A DNA stretch of 64,000 bases from Deltaproteobacteria bacterium (lineage in GTDB: Bacteria > Myxococcota > Kuafuiibacteriia > Kuafuiibacteriales > Kuafuiibacteriaceae), in assembly GCA_011526105.1 (NCBI GenBank), contig WYAZ01000128.1, positions 106,243 through 170,242 of the forward strand, in the 5' to 3' direction. Every line of letters starts with the position of its first letter. Positions within the stretch are counted from its first letter, which is position 1. Under the pieces are notes generated by a model that did not search any database, had not been told where the DNA came from, and worked only from the letters and a program-made list of their open reading frames with translations. Both the position numbers and the translations under genes were made by a program. Shown in pieces: positions 52,099 to 61,084 of this stretch.

Positions 52099-53202
52099 AT
52101 GGGTACCCGCATACCTACCCAGTCATTCAGTCACTACCAGAACTTCCTGGGAGCGCATCTGAACGCGGCCTTCGCTGGTAATCCGGCGTCGGGCATGAAC
52201 GCGCTGCAGATGCTCAACCAGGTGAACCTGCTCGATCAGATGCAGGGCAGAGGCGGCGGACAGCCGCCCTTCTTCCCAGGCATGAGCGGGACCGGACAGG
52301 TCCCGACCTGCGGCTGTCTACCACCGCCCAATCAATCGTACTCGGCCGCGCCGGCCGGGCGCGGGCTCGCGACCAACGAGCCAGGCTGGCCGGCCGGGAC
52401 GGTGACCACCGCCGGCGGCTACCGCATCGTGCCGGAGGGCAAGGACGCGGCTTGGGGCATCTTCGCACCGGGACAGCAGCCGGGCGAGAAGGCCCATACG
52501 CGCATCTGGGGCGACCCACACGTCGACGAGAAGGATGGCACCCGATGGGACTTCACGAAGAACAGTGACTTCGTCCTCCCGGACGGAACGCGGATCAACG
52601 CCGAGACGACCGCAGAGACCGGTCAGTCGGTGTCCGCGGCGCTCAACATCACCAACGGCGCGGACCGCGTGCGCATCGATGGCATCGCTCAGAATCGACC
52701 CACCACGGGACAGATCACGAACGACGGCTACGAGTGGAGAGCCAACCATCTCGCGTCGAACCCGGCGCGCGACAGCTTCCACCTCGGCGGCGATCAGACG
52801 AACGTGCACTGGACGCGTGAACGAAACGGTCAGATCGACGGCGTCATCACCGGCGCGCACTACGATGCGGCGAAGAACGGATACGAGCAGAAGGTGGACC
52901 CAACCCTGCGTGCGGGCGTGCACGACAGCCTAAGGCCCGACCCGTTCACGAATCCCAGAGCGTGGGGCAACATGAGACGCGCGGAGACGCTCGATTGCCT
53001 CTCTAAGCTCGGCATCGGGCCGGAGTCGGCGGCTGGCTTCGCGTGGGCCACACACATGAACCACAACCAGGGGGCGTTCCAGCAAGACATCCGAGAGCTG
53101 TTCAACAGTCAGTTTGGCCAGTTCTCGATGCTGATGGACCTCATGCGCTCCGAGGCGACCTGGCAGCAGCAGCTGTTCCGCGGTCAAGTTGGCATGATGT
53201 AG
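52099..53202 (+). CDS. DUF1521/MIIA self-cleaving domain protein, effector-like
   Basis: 367 residues, ATG 52099 with ideal TAAAGGAG. No signal peptide. The first 100 residues are Gly/Gln/Asn-rich. At 138-143 is GDPHVD, the metal-induced autocleavage site of the DUF1521 (MIIA) domain known from the rhizobial type III effectors NopE1/NopE2, where calcium cuts between Asp and Pro (here Asp 139/Pro 140). The rest of the domain follows (GTRWDFTKNSDFVLPDG, GYEWRANHLAS). The C-terminus is helical. NopE1 has two copies of the domain; this protein has one. The neighbouring SycD-like gene fits secretion by a type III system, but none is visible here. Confidence 0.78.
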   Translation: MGTRIPTQSFSHYQNFLGAHLNAAFAGNPASGMNALQMLNQVNLLDQMQGRGGGQPPFFPGMSGTGQVPTCGCLPPPNQSYSAAPAGRGLATNEPGWPAGTVTTAGGYRIVPEGKDAAWGIFAPGQQPGEKAHTRIWGDPHVDEKDGTRWDFTKNSDFVLPDGTRINAETTAETGQSVSAALNITNGADRVRIDGIAQNRPTTGQITNDGYEWRANHLASNPARDSFHLGGDQTNVHWTRERNGQIDGVITGAHYDAAKNGYEQKVDPTLRAGVHDSLRPDPFTNPRAWGNMRRAETLDCLSKLGIGPESAAGFAWATHMNHNQGAFQQDIRELFNSQFGQFSMLMDLMRSEATWQQQLFRGQVGMM

Positions 53203-53321
53203 CGAACGCGACCTCGAGTCGCAGATCCGGCCCGGGACGTGTTCGTCTCGTCGTCGTCGTTGCGGGTGCCCCGAATCGGGCGCGCCTGGGCCGAGATCTG
53301 CAAACCGCCGAGACTCGCCCC

Positions 53322-54233
53322 TCACTTCACGGACGAAGGCGCTCCGAGCGGGCGGCTCATGATCGCGGGCGCGGCCGGCGGTCGGAGCTTCACCACCACC
53401 ACCGCTCCGAGAAGGAGCAGCGCCAAAAACACGAAGACCCCAGCCGCTGCGTGCGTGGGTGAGCTCGTGATGAAGGCCCAGAGCCCCACCGACTTCTGCT
53501 CTTTCGGCGGCCGCGAGGTGCGGGCTTTGACCGGCTGTCCGATGCGATCGAGGAGGGACTCCTGCTTCGGCTCGCCGCGCATTCTTCGCGGAGAACCGAT
53601 CTCGGGTCGGCCGAGCTCCGGAACGAAGGTCAAGGTCTGAGCCATCTTCGGACGCGCGTAGGCTTCGACCAACCTTCCCACGCCGGTGGGCGGCGCACCG
53701 GAATCAGGCGCTCCGCCGAGTGCGCCCGGCGAGGTGGTCTCTAAGGGCTCGATGGGGACCGGCTTCACACGCGGCGTCGGCGGCTGACTCTCTGGCCCGA
53801 GCCGCCCCGCCACGGTGCCTTGACCGAGGTCGATCGGATCTTCAGCCATGGCCCCTTGGCGCAAGAGCTGGGCCTCGAGTTCGTGCCGATTGACCATGGG
53901 GGTGGGCCGCGTGTCGTCCATCGCGCTCTCGAGGTTTAGATGCGTGGCGTCGGTCCCCGAAGGCCCGATGTCGACGTGCCGCGGGAGGGCAGGACCCACG
54001 TCGGCCGCCTGCGCGGCCAGCGGGTCGGTCTCCGCCAGCGCGAGGACTTGGTCCGAGACCGCGCGGGCCACCGCATCCTCCGAGGCATGCTCATCGAACA
54101 TGGTGCTGCTGGGTCCGGCCTGAAAGAGGCCGCTGCTCTGCCGGACTTCGGGGCGGGCCTCCGGTCGGGGATCCGGACGAGCATCCGGCGCGGTAGTCCC
54201 CTCGTCCGGGATCTTCTTTCGATCGCTGCTCAT
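53322..54233 (-). CDS. Disordered protein with C-terminal membrane anchor
   Basis: 303 residues from ATG 54233, which overlaps the Elp3 stop by four bases, chosen over a TTG at 54239. The first 250 residues are rich in Pro, Arg, Asp and Glu with little predicted structure. One membrane helix at about 262-284 (AAAGVFVFLALLLLGAVVVV) precedes a short basic/Pro tail, so it is a tail-anchored protein, possibly in the inner membrane. No family recognised. Being translationally coupled to Elp3 suggests the two are made together, with no obvious functional link. Confidence 0.6.
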   Translation of the reverse strand: MSSDRKKIPDEGTTAPDARPDPRPEARPEVRQSSGLFQAGPSSTMFDEHASEDAVARAVSDQVLALAETDPLAAQAADVGPALPRHVDIGPSGTDATHLNLESAMDDTRPTPMVNRHELEAQLLRQGAMAEDPIDLGQGTVAGRLGPESQPPTPRVKPVPIEPLETTSPGALGGAPDSGAPPTGVGRLVEAYARPKMAQTLTFVPELGRPEIGSPRRMRGEPKQESLLDRIGQPVKARTSRPPKEQKSVGLWAFITSSPTHAAAGVFVFLALLLLGAVVVVKLRPPAAPAIMSRPLGAPSSVK

Positions 54234-56011
54234 TCCCAATCTAGCTCGAGCCCACGGTGCAGGTAGAGCGCCCCATCTGTAAAGCCGAGCCGACGATAGT
54301 ACGACCGTGTACCGATCGCCGAGATCACGGCCATCGTCGAGAATCCGGCCTGCCTGGCGAGATCGGCCGCCGCCTCGATGAGGCGCGTGCCCAGCCCCGC
54401 GTGCTGCGCGCGCCCGAGCGAGGCCTCCCCGGGGTCGGCCACTTGGCCATAGACGTGGACTTCGCGAATCACCGCTGAGCGGCCCAGCTCAGCCACGAAG
54501 GAGGTGGAGTGAGGCAAGGACAAGCGCAGGAAGCCCGCAAGGCCACCGGAGGGCGTCACGAACTGCAAGAAGACCTCCTCCCCCGCCGAGCTCTGGTACC
54601 GGAGCTGCTCGAGCTGCAGGGTCTCGGGATCGAGGCTGCGACCGCGGATCTCGCGAGACCGGATGTCGACCGACGGGAGACCGCGACGGTCCAGGAGGGC
54701 CTCCGCGATCTCTCGCATGTTCGAGCAGCGGTTGCCGACCACGATGTCATGACCCGGGATATCGCGAATGACGCGAGTCAGTCGGCAATAGGCGGGAGTC
54801 CTGGCCATACAGTGGACGATGAGTTCGATGAGCTCGTGCTCTGTGTACGGACGCCAGCGCCCAGCCTCGTAGTGCACCATGAGTTCGGCGCTCTCGATGA
54901 GTGAGTTGGGATAGATCTTCAGCTCGTCCGGCCGAAAGTCCGGGTCCTCGAACAAACGCTCGAAGTCCTCGCGGTCAGACTCGGGCGTGGCACCGAGCAG
55001 GTTCGGCATCCAGTGCGCGTGAATCTTGAAGCCGGCCTCGCGTAAAAGACGCGTCGCACGACGGGTGGCCGCGACGTCGTGGCCCCGCTGATTGAGCGTC
55101 AAGATGGGATCCGAGAGGCTCTGGATGCCGAGTTGGATCTTGGTCGCGCCGAGGCGGCGAAGCCGAATGACCTCGGCCTCGTCCACGTAGTCGGGCCGAG
55201 TCTCGAGCACGAGCCCCACACAACGGACCTTCGCGTCCTCATTCTCGCGCTGCGTCTCGCAGAGCGACTCGAAGTGGCTCCGCTCGAGATCGTCAGCGCC
55301 TACGGACGATGTCCCGCGACGCAAGACCTTTGAGACCGCGGCGTTGTAGCCCTCCCCCAGCGCGCGCCCATCGAGCTCGCGGCCCCACTCTTCGAAGGGA
55401 ATCGCCGACTCGTGCGCACGATCGGCCTCGGGCCGCCAGTCCGCCCGGCCGAAGGTGTTCATGGCCGCGAGACATCGCTCGACGAACCAGATCTGGTAGC
55501 TCTCCGGGTAGAACGACCAGGTGCCTCCGAGCACGATGAGTTCGATCTTCCCGACCGCGTGACCGTTGTTGGCGAAGGCTTGGAGCCTCGCGCTGGTCTG
55601 GCTGAATGGATCGAAGCGATGATGCGCCGCACGCTGAGCGCCGGGCTCCATCGAGAGGTAGCTCTTGGGCATGCGCACGTCGCTCGGACAAAAGACGCAT
55701 CGCCCCGGACAGGGAAACGGCTTCGAGAGTACGGTCACGGGCGCAACCCCGCTGTCGGTGCGCACCGGCTTTGACCGCACCTTCGACATGAAGCTCTGCT
55801 CGTCCTGCCAGCCGTAACGCGGAGCGAAACGGCGATAGGCCTGCACGATCTCGCTCTTCTTGAACGCCCCCTTTCCGTTCTTCGGGTGACGCCTTAGGAT
55901 GCGATCGAAGCTCCTCGGATCGAGTCCTTCGGTGTGCCGGAGCTCCTCGATGAGCGACACGAGGACCGGCTCGTGAAGTTCGGGCTGGAAGTGTTGGGAG
56001 GGAGTCCTCAT
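54230..56011 (-). CDS. Bacterial Elp3 tRNA-uridine radical SAM / acetyltransferase
   Basis: 593 residues from ATG 56011. Radical-SAM half: iron-sulphur Cys 101, 105 and 108 (FPCPGRCVFCPSD), ELIVLGGTWSFYPE, GLVLETRPDY and QLGIQSL; C-terminal half (about 460-593) is a GNAT acetyltransferase (VHVYGQV, HAGLGTRLIEAA, STMAVISAIGTRSYYRRLGF). This is the Elp3 architecture: it adds a carboxymethyl group from acetyl-CoA to the wobble uridine of tRNA (cm5U34). Divergent from the Trm9-like methyltransferase gene, 48 bases away. Confidence 0.9.
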   Translation of the reverse strand: MRTPSQHFQPELHEPVLVSLIEELRHTEGLDPRSFDRILRRHPKNGKGAFKKSEIVQAYRRFAPRYGWQDEQSFMSKVRSKPVRTDSGVAPVTVLSKPFPCPGRCVFCPSDVRMPKSYLSMEPGAQRAAHHRFDPFSQTSARLQAFANNGHAVGKIELIVLGGTWSFYPESYQIWFVERCLAAMNTFGRADWRPEADRAHESAIPFEEWGRELDGRALGEGYNAAVSKVLRRGTSSVGADDLERSHFESLCETQRENEDAKVRCVGLVLETRPDYVDEAEVIRLRRLGATKIQLGIQSLSDPILTLNQRGHDVAATRRATRLLREAGFKIHAHWMPNLLGATPESDREDFERLFEDPDFRPDELKIYPNSLIESAELMVHYEAGRWRPYTEHELIELIVHCMARTPAYCRLTRVIRDIPGHDIVVGNRCSNMREIAEALLDRRGLPSVDIRSREIRGRSLDPETLQLEQLRYQSSAGEEVFLQFVTPSGGLAGFLRLSLPHSTSFVAELGRSAVIREVHVYGQVADPGEASLGRAQHAGLGTRLIEAAADLARQAGFSTMAVISAIGTRSYYRRLGFTDGALYLHRGLELDWE

Positions 56012-56059
56012 GGGGCGACCGAAACGTGCGGCGGAGACGTCGCGGGAGCTTAACGATCG

Positions 56060-56866
56060 ATGAAGGCACAGACAATCGAGGCCTTGAACGCCATCAATCG
56101 CGACTTCTACACACGCGCCGGAACCTCCTTCAGTGAGACCCGAGAACGCGCTTGGCAGGGCTGGGAAAGGCTCTTGCCGCACTTGTCGAAGGACCGCAGC
56201 GCGAATGATCAGCTCAGTGTTCTGGACGTGGGGGCTGGCAACGCCAGGTTCGCGGAGTTTCTCGCTTCTCACCTCGGCCTGAGGATCGACTATCTCGGTT
56301 TGGACTTCAGTCCGGTGCTGCTGCACCTGGCGAAGACGCGCCTCGACCGGATCGCGGACCGGCTCGAACGGGGTCGGGTGCTGGGGGTGGACCTTCAGGC
56401 CCAGCTCGCCGAGTCGCCGGCACCGCTGCCCCCGGAGCTCGAGGGACGCTCGTTTTCCCTCGTGTCGATGTTTGGCCTCTTTCATCACGTCGCGGCCCTG
56501 GAGCGGCGGCGCCGACTCCTCGAATGGGCACGGCGCCGGCTGACCGAGGATGGTCTGATCGCGGTCTCGATCTGGCGGTTCATGGAGTTCCCGCGCATGC
56601 AGCAGAAGGTGCTGTCTTGGGAGGACTACAACCAGCACGCCGAGCATCCACTCGAACTGGCCGATCTCGAATCGGGCGACCACCTGCTCCGCTGGGCGGG
56701 AGAGACGCCCGCCCAGCGCTACTGCCACTACTCCAGCGAGGCGGAGATGGCGCAGCTCTTCGAGGAGAGCGGCCTTCGCGTGGTGGACAGCTTCGAGGCC
56801 GACGGGGTGGAAGGAGCGCTGAATCGCTACTACGTACTGACGTCGACCGGGACGAAGGAGCGCTGA
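56060..56866 (+). CDS. Trm9/ALKBH8-like tRNA-uridine methyltransferase
   Basis: 268 residues. Class-I SAM fold with SVLDVGAGNARFAEFLASH and YLGLDFSPVLLHLA; the N-terminal helix AINRDFYTRAGTSFSETRER resembles the Trm9 start. Near the end CHYSSEAEMAQLFEESGLRVVDSFEADG and NRYYVL match Trm9's terminal substrate motif. Trm9 esterifies cm5U34 to mcm5U34 in eukaryotes. Its placement divergent to an Elp3 gene makes the same sequence of reactions likely in this bacterium. Confidence 0.65.
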   Translation: MKAQTIEALNAINRDFYTRAGTSFSETRERAWQGWERLLPHLSKDRSANDQLSVLDVGAGNARFAEFLASHLGLRIDYLGLDFSPVLLHLAKTRLDRIADRLERGRVLGVDLQAQLAESPAPLPPELEGRSFSLVSMFGLFHHVAALERRRRLLEWARRRLTEDGLIAVSIWRFMEFPRMQQKVLSWEDYNQHAEHPLELADLESGDHLLRWAGETPAQRYCHYSSEAEMAQLFEESGLRVVDSFEADGVEGALNRYYVLTSTGTKER

Positions 56867-56897
56867 CCCGCCGCACCGCCGACCCCAGGCGGGTTTT
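56866..56897 (+). terminator. Intrinsic terminator after the Trm9-like gene
   Basis: ACCCGCC / GGCGGGT, seven-base stem with a 15-base loop, followed by TTTT. It begins at the last base of the stop codon. Confidence 0.6.
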
Positions 56898-56937
56898 GAG
56901 CATCGGCTCTGGGCGGACCATCTGATACCTTGGCGCG

Positions 56938-58269
56938 GTGACCGATCAGGCCACCGTTCCCCATCGAATCACCGGCGTACCGCTGCGGACGCTCAGGGTC
57001 GAGGTCGTCGAAGGACCCGACCGCGGGCGCTCCTTCTCTGCGCAGTCCGACCTCGTGACCATCGGCAGCGCGCCGGGCAACGATCTGGTTCTCGCCGACG
57101 ACACCGTCTCTCGCTACCACCTCGAGCTTCGCCGTCGGGAAGACCGAATCCTGCTCCGCGACCTCGACTCGACCAACGGCACCGAGTTCGGCGGCGTGCT
57201 CCTGAGCCAGGCGTCGGTTCTTCCGGGCATCAAGCTGCGCGTGGGAAAGACGGTCATCACGGTGGCCGATGGCGAGACCCTCACCGTGGAGCTGCACGAC
57301 GAGGACAACCTCGGCGAGCTGCGCGGACGCTCGCCGGAGATGCGGGCCCTCATGGCCCAGGTCCGAAGGGTCGCGAGAACGGACGCCTCGGTCTTGCTCA
57401 TGGGCGAGACCGGCACTGGCAAGGAGGTCTTCGCACGCGCCGTCCACGAGTGCTCGAGCCGGAGTGAGCAGGCCTTTGAAACCGTGGATTGCGGCTCACT
57501 CTTGCCCACCCTCATCGCGAGTGAGCTTTTTGGGCACGAGAAGGGCGCCTTCACCGGCGCCGAGCGCCAACACATCGGCGCCTTCGAGCGCGCGCACGGC
57601 GGCACGATCTTCCTGGACGAGATCGGCGAACTGCCATCGAGCCTGCAACCTGTCTTGCTCGGCGCACTCGAGCGGCGCCAATTTCGACGGGTCGGAGGAA
57701 CGAAGCCCATCCCGGTGGACGTGCGCTTGGTGGCCGCCACCAATCGGGACCTGCGCCAGGAGGTCAACAGCGGCGCCTTTAGGGCAGACCTCTACTACCG
57801 GATGGCGGTGACGCTGTTTCGCCTTCCTTCGCTTCGGGAGCGTCCTCAAGACATCCCGCTGCTCGTCGAGCATTTCGCCCTCCAGGCGGGCTTCGACGGA
57901 GAGGTCGACGGCTTCATCTCGCCGGCGGTGATGCAGAGCCTGAAGCAGCACCACTGGCCGGGTAACGTGAGGGAGCTCAGGAACTACGTCGAGGCCGCGC
58001 TCGCGATGGGGGAGCCTCCCCGCCTCGGAGAGAGCGACCCGGTCGCACCGAGCAGCGGACCCACTTCGAGCTTCCCGAGCGTGCCGGTGGAGGCGCTCGC
58101 GGAGCGCCCGTACAAGGACGCGCGATCGACGGTTTTGGACGAGTTCGAGCGGATCTACCTCGCCCGCCTGCTCGAGCGCGCGGGCGGGAACGTCTCGAAC
58201 GCGGCGCGGATCGCCCGGATGAACCGCTCCTACCTCATCCAGATGTTGAAAAGACACGGGATCCGCTAG
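56938..58269 (+). CDS. FHA-domain sigma-54 activator (NtrC-type)
   Basis: 443 residues from GTG 56938. FHA domain at about 25-105 (LVTIGSAPGNDLVLAD, SRYHLELRR, DLDSTNGTEFGG): binds phosphothreonine. AAA+ domain at about 128-355 with Walker A GETGTGKEVFARA, an intact GAFTGA loop (KGAFTGAE) contacting sigma-54, and Walker B GGTIFLDEIGEL. C-terminal Fis-type helix-turn-helix (NVSNAARIARMNRSYLIQMLKRHGIR). It switches on sigma-54 genes when the FHA domain recognises a kinase product, the likely partner being the tandem kinase encoded directly downstream (10 bases). Confidence 0.93.
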   Translation: MTDQATVPHRITGVPLRTLRVEVVEGPDRGRSFSAQSDLVTIGSAPGNDLVLADDTVSRYHLELRRREDRILLRDLDSTNGTEFGGVLLSQASVLPGIKLRVGKTVITVADGETLTVELHDEDNLGELRGRSPEMRALMAQVRRVARTDASVLLMGETGTGKEVFARAVHECSSRSEQAFETVDCGSLLPTLIASELFGHEKGAFTGAERQHIGAFERAHGGTIFLDEIGELPSSLQPVLLGALERRQFRRVGGTKPIPVDVRLVAATNRDLRQEVNSGAFRADLYYRMAVTLFRLPSLRERPQDIPLLVEHFALQAGFDGEVDGFISPAVMQSLKQHHWPGNVRELRNYVEAALAMGEPPRLGESDPVAPSSGPTSSFPSVPVEALAERPYKDARSTVLDEFERIYLARLLERAGGNVSNAARIARMNRSYLIQMLKRHGIR

Positions 58270-58279
58270 GCTTCCACCC

Positions 58280-61051
58280 ATGGAGGCGAGCGACCGTTAC
58301 CGCATCGGTCGGCGGATCGGCGGCGGCGGCATGGCCGAGGTCTTCGAGGCCGACGCGCTCGGCCAACACGGCTTCTCCCGTAAGGTCGCGCTCAAGCGGC
58401 TGCGGACCGAGGGCCTCGATCAGGCCTCCGTGAGGAGCTTCATCGACGAGGCCACCATCGCGTCACGGCTGCACCACAACAACATCGTCGCGGTGCTGGA
58501 CTTCGGCCTCTCGGACGGACGTCCGTTCATCGTGATGGAGCTGGTCGATGGCTTCGATCTCGCCGCGCTGCAGGACGCATCGAGGCCGAGGCAACTCCGG
58601 GCGCCGGTTGAGGCCGTCTTGCACATCGGGATCGAAGTCTGTCGCGCCCTCGAATACGCGCACCGAGCCCAGGACGGGGGCCGCCCCCTAGGCATCGTTC
58701 ACCGGGACGTCAGCCCCGAGAACATCCTCGTCAGCCACGGTGGGGAGGTGAAGCTCGCGGACTTCGGGATCGCGTTTGCGCACGAACGGCTCGAAGCGAC
58801 GCGTGTGGGCGTCGTGAAGGGCAAGCTCGAGTACCTCGCGCCGGAGCAGCTCCGCATGGCCGAGGTCGACGGACGGGCCGACGTCTTCAGCTTGGGTATC
58901 GTGCTCCACCGTCTCTTGACGGGCGAGAACCCGATGGCGGACTCCGAGATCCGTCAACGGGTCATCGCGGGCGAGAACCCCCCGATCTCGAATGCACTGC
59001 CCGAGGACATTCGCAGCGCGCTCGAACGGGCGACACGGTCCTCGCCTCGTCAGCGATTCGCGAGCGCCGCCGAACTGGGACAACAGCTCTTTGCTGCGTT
59101 TAACGCCCGAACCAAGAAGGACGGTCCCACGCTGCTCGCGAACTGGGTGAGCACCGTAAGGCAGGCACCGCGCGTAGAGGCCAGTTCTCCGAACGTATTC
59201 GACGCACTGCTCAACGTAGAACTGGTGCTCGCCCCAGATTCGAACTCGGTGCGCAGCTTCACGAGCATCGAATCGAGGCCTCACGAGATCGCGGTCGCGG
59301 AGCCCACCGTCATCAGCCCGACCGCTCCGCGGGCGACGGCGGAGGACGCGGCCACGGTGATGGTGGAGACGAAGCGGCGCGCGCGAACCCCCGAGACCAT
59401 AGAACCCCCCGGCGCCGACCCGTTGCTGGGGCTCGAGGTCCATGGCTACAAGCTCGAGCGCCTGATCGGACAAGGTGCCAGCTCCAGGGTCTATCAGGCC
59501 GTGCACTCCGTCCTCGATCGCGAGGTCGCCATCAAGGTGCTCTCGGGTCCCCACGCCTACGAAGAACGCTCCTTCGAACGCCTGCGTCGCGAGGCGAAGG
59601 CCCTCCTTCGCTCCGGCCATCCCAACGTGGTGGCGGTCATCGACTTCGGCAAGACGCCGCTCGGCCAGCCCTTCCTCGCGACGGAGCTGCTGCGCGGCAG
59701 GACCCTGAGGGAGCGCGTGGCCGCCGAGGGCGCACTCTCACCAGAACAGGCTTCGGAGCTGCTTCACCAGATGGCGGCGGGGCTCGTCGCCGCGCACAAC
59801 GCGGGGGTCATCCATCGCGATCTCAAGCCGAGCAACGTCTTCTTGGTTCCTGGCCGAGGGGGCGAGGTGGTGAAGCTGCTGGACTTCGGCGTTGCGCGCC
59901 TAAATCTGGGCGAGCCGGACCTCACGCGTCTCACGAAGCCCGACCGCCTGCTCGGCACCCCGAGATTCATGGCGCCCGAGCAGATCCGAGGTGCCTCCGA
60001 GGTGGGCCCCGCGGCAGACCTTTACTCACTCGGCAGCGTGGCCTTCCTCATGCTCACCGGTCGGCCCGCCTTCGAGGGGAACTCCAGCGAGGTCGTTCAC
60101 AAGCAGCTCACCGAACCGCCGCCGAAGCTCCCCGACTGCCGCGGGCTCGAACGTCTGGTGACTCGCCTGCTCGAGAAAGATCCCAAGGACCGACCGGCTT
60201 CTGCCGAAGCGGTCCTCGAAGAGCTCGTGCGGCTCGGCTTTCCGCCGCCCAAGAGCGCGCCGGATCCCATCACGGTCGCGAGTTCGACCATCACCCAGGA
60301 GCGCACGACGCCGCGCCGAACAAATCCCGCCCTTCGTCCTCTCTCCGGCCTTCCGCTGCGCGCCCAGCTCATCGTCGCCGCATCGATGGCGATCGCCACG
60401 CTCTCGCTCCTGCTCCTCTTCATCCTCGGCCGCAGCCCGGAACCCGTTGCGGTCGCGCCCTCTCCGTCCAAGAGCGCGGCGCCCATCACCGCTGTGCCGG
60501 GCGTCGTGCCCAAGATGAAGCAGGAAGGCCCCGAGGAGACGGTAGAGAGGGCGCCACCGCATCAGATCGAACCCGACGAGCCGGAGGCGTCTCGGAACCC
60601 GCGCCCACCGCGCAAGAACGGCCGAACTGCAGACGACACCCAGGCCTTCGATCGACTCCGTCGACGTCTGATCCGGAGCCTCGCCACCCACGGCCTTGCG
60701 GAGGCGAGGATTGAGCGCGAAGCCTTCACCAAGGACGCTTACCAACGCTGGCAGCGAGCCCTGCGAGCCAAGGACCTGGCTCAGGCCGAGGCGGAACTCG
60801 CCACGCTCGAACTCCTCTTGCCGAACCTCGACGTCGACGAGGGCCGTCTGAATCAGCGCCTCCGGAAGCTGGCGGCCGAGCTGCAGGAACTTCCGAAGGC
60901 GTCGCTGGGAAACCTCGAGGACCGTTACCTAGAGGTGCGTTCTGGGCTGCGGCCGCGTATGAAGACAGACGACTTGCGGGCGCTGGCCTTGCGCATCGCG
61001 GCCCTCGAGCGTGACGTTCGCCGGGCTCGACGCTCCGAGAGCAGCGGTTGA
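58280..61051 (+). CDS. Tandem Ser/Thr kinase: two kinase domains in one chain
   Basis: 923 residues. Kinase 1 covers about 7-273: GGGGMAEVFEA, Lys 39, HRDVSPEN (Asp 143), DFG (Asp 161), APEQ. Kinase 2 covers about 390-653: GQGASSRVYQA, Lys 419, HRDLKPSN (Asp 514), DFG (Asp 535), APEQ. Both have the full catalytic set. A membrane helix follows at about 695-717, then a 200-residue outside part with helical segments rich in Leu/Arg. Two active kinase domains in one chain may form a cascade in cis. The gene follows the FHA activator, whose FHA domain would read the phosphorylation. Confidence 0.9.
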   Translation: MEASDRYRIGRRIGGGGMAEVFEADALGQHGFSRKVALKRLRTEGLDQASVRSFIDEATIASRLHHNNIVAVLDFGLSDGRPFIVMELVDGFDLAALQDASRPRQLRAPVEAVLHIGIEVCRALEYAHRAQDGGRPLGIVHRDVSPENILVSHGGEVKLADFGIAFAHERLEATRVGVVKGKLEYLAPEQLRMAEVDGRADVFSLGIVLHRLLTGENPMADSEIRQRVIAGENPPISNALPEDIRSALERATRSSPRQRFASAAELGQQLFAAFNARTKKDGPTLLANWVSTVRQAPRVEASSPNVFDALLNVELVLAPDSNSVRSFTSIESRPHEIAVAEPTVISPTAPRATAEDAATVMVETKRRARTPETIEPPGADPLLGLEVHGYKLERLIGQGASSRVYQAVHSVLDREVAIKVLSGPHAYEERSFERLRREAKALLRSGHPNVVAVIDFGKTPLGQPFLATELLRGRTLRERVAAEGALSPEQASELLHQMAAGLVAAHNAGVIHRDLKPSNVFLVPGRGGEVVKLLDFGVARLNLGEPDLTRLTKPDRLLGTPRFMAPEQIRGASEVGPAADLYSLGSVAFLMLTGRPAFEGNSSEVVHKQLTEPPPKLPDCRGLERLVTRLLEKDPKDRPASAEAVLEELVRLGFPPPKSAPDPITVASSTITQERTTPRRTNPALRPLSGLPLRAQLIVAASMAIATLSLLLLFILGRSPEPVAVAPSPSKSAAPITAVPGVVPKMKQEGPEETVERAPPHQIEPDEPEASRNPRPPRKNGRTADDTQAFDRLRRRLIRSLATHGLAEARIEREAFTKDAYQRWQRALRAKDLAQAEAELATLELLLPNLDVDEGRLNQRLRKLAAELQELPKASLGNLEDRYLEVRSGLRPRMKTDDLRALALRIAALERDVRRARRSESSG

Positions 61052-61084
61052 CCGTCGGAAGCACCGCGGCATAGTTGCAGTCTC

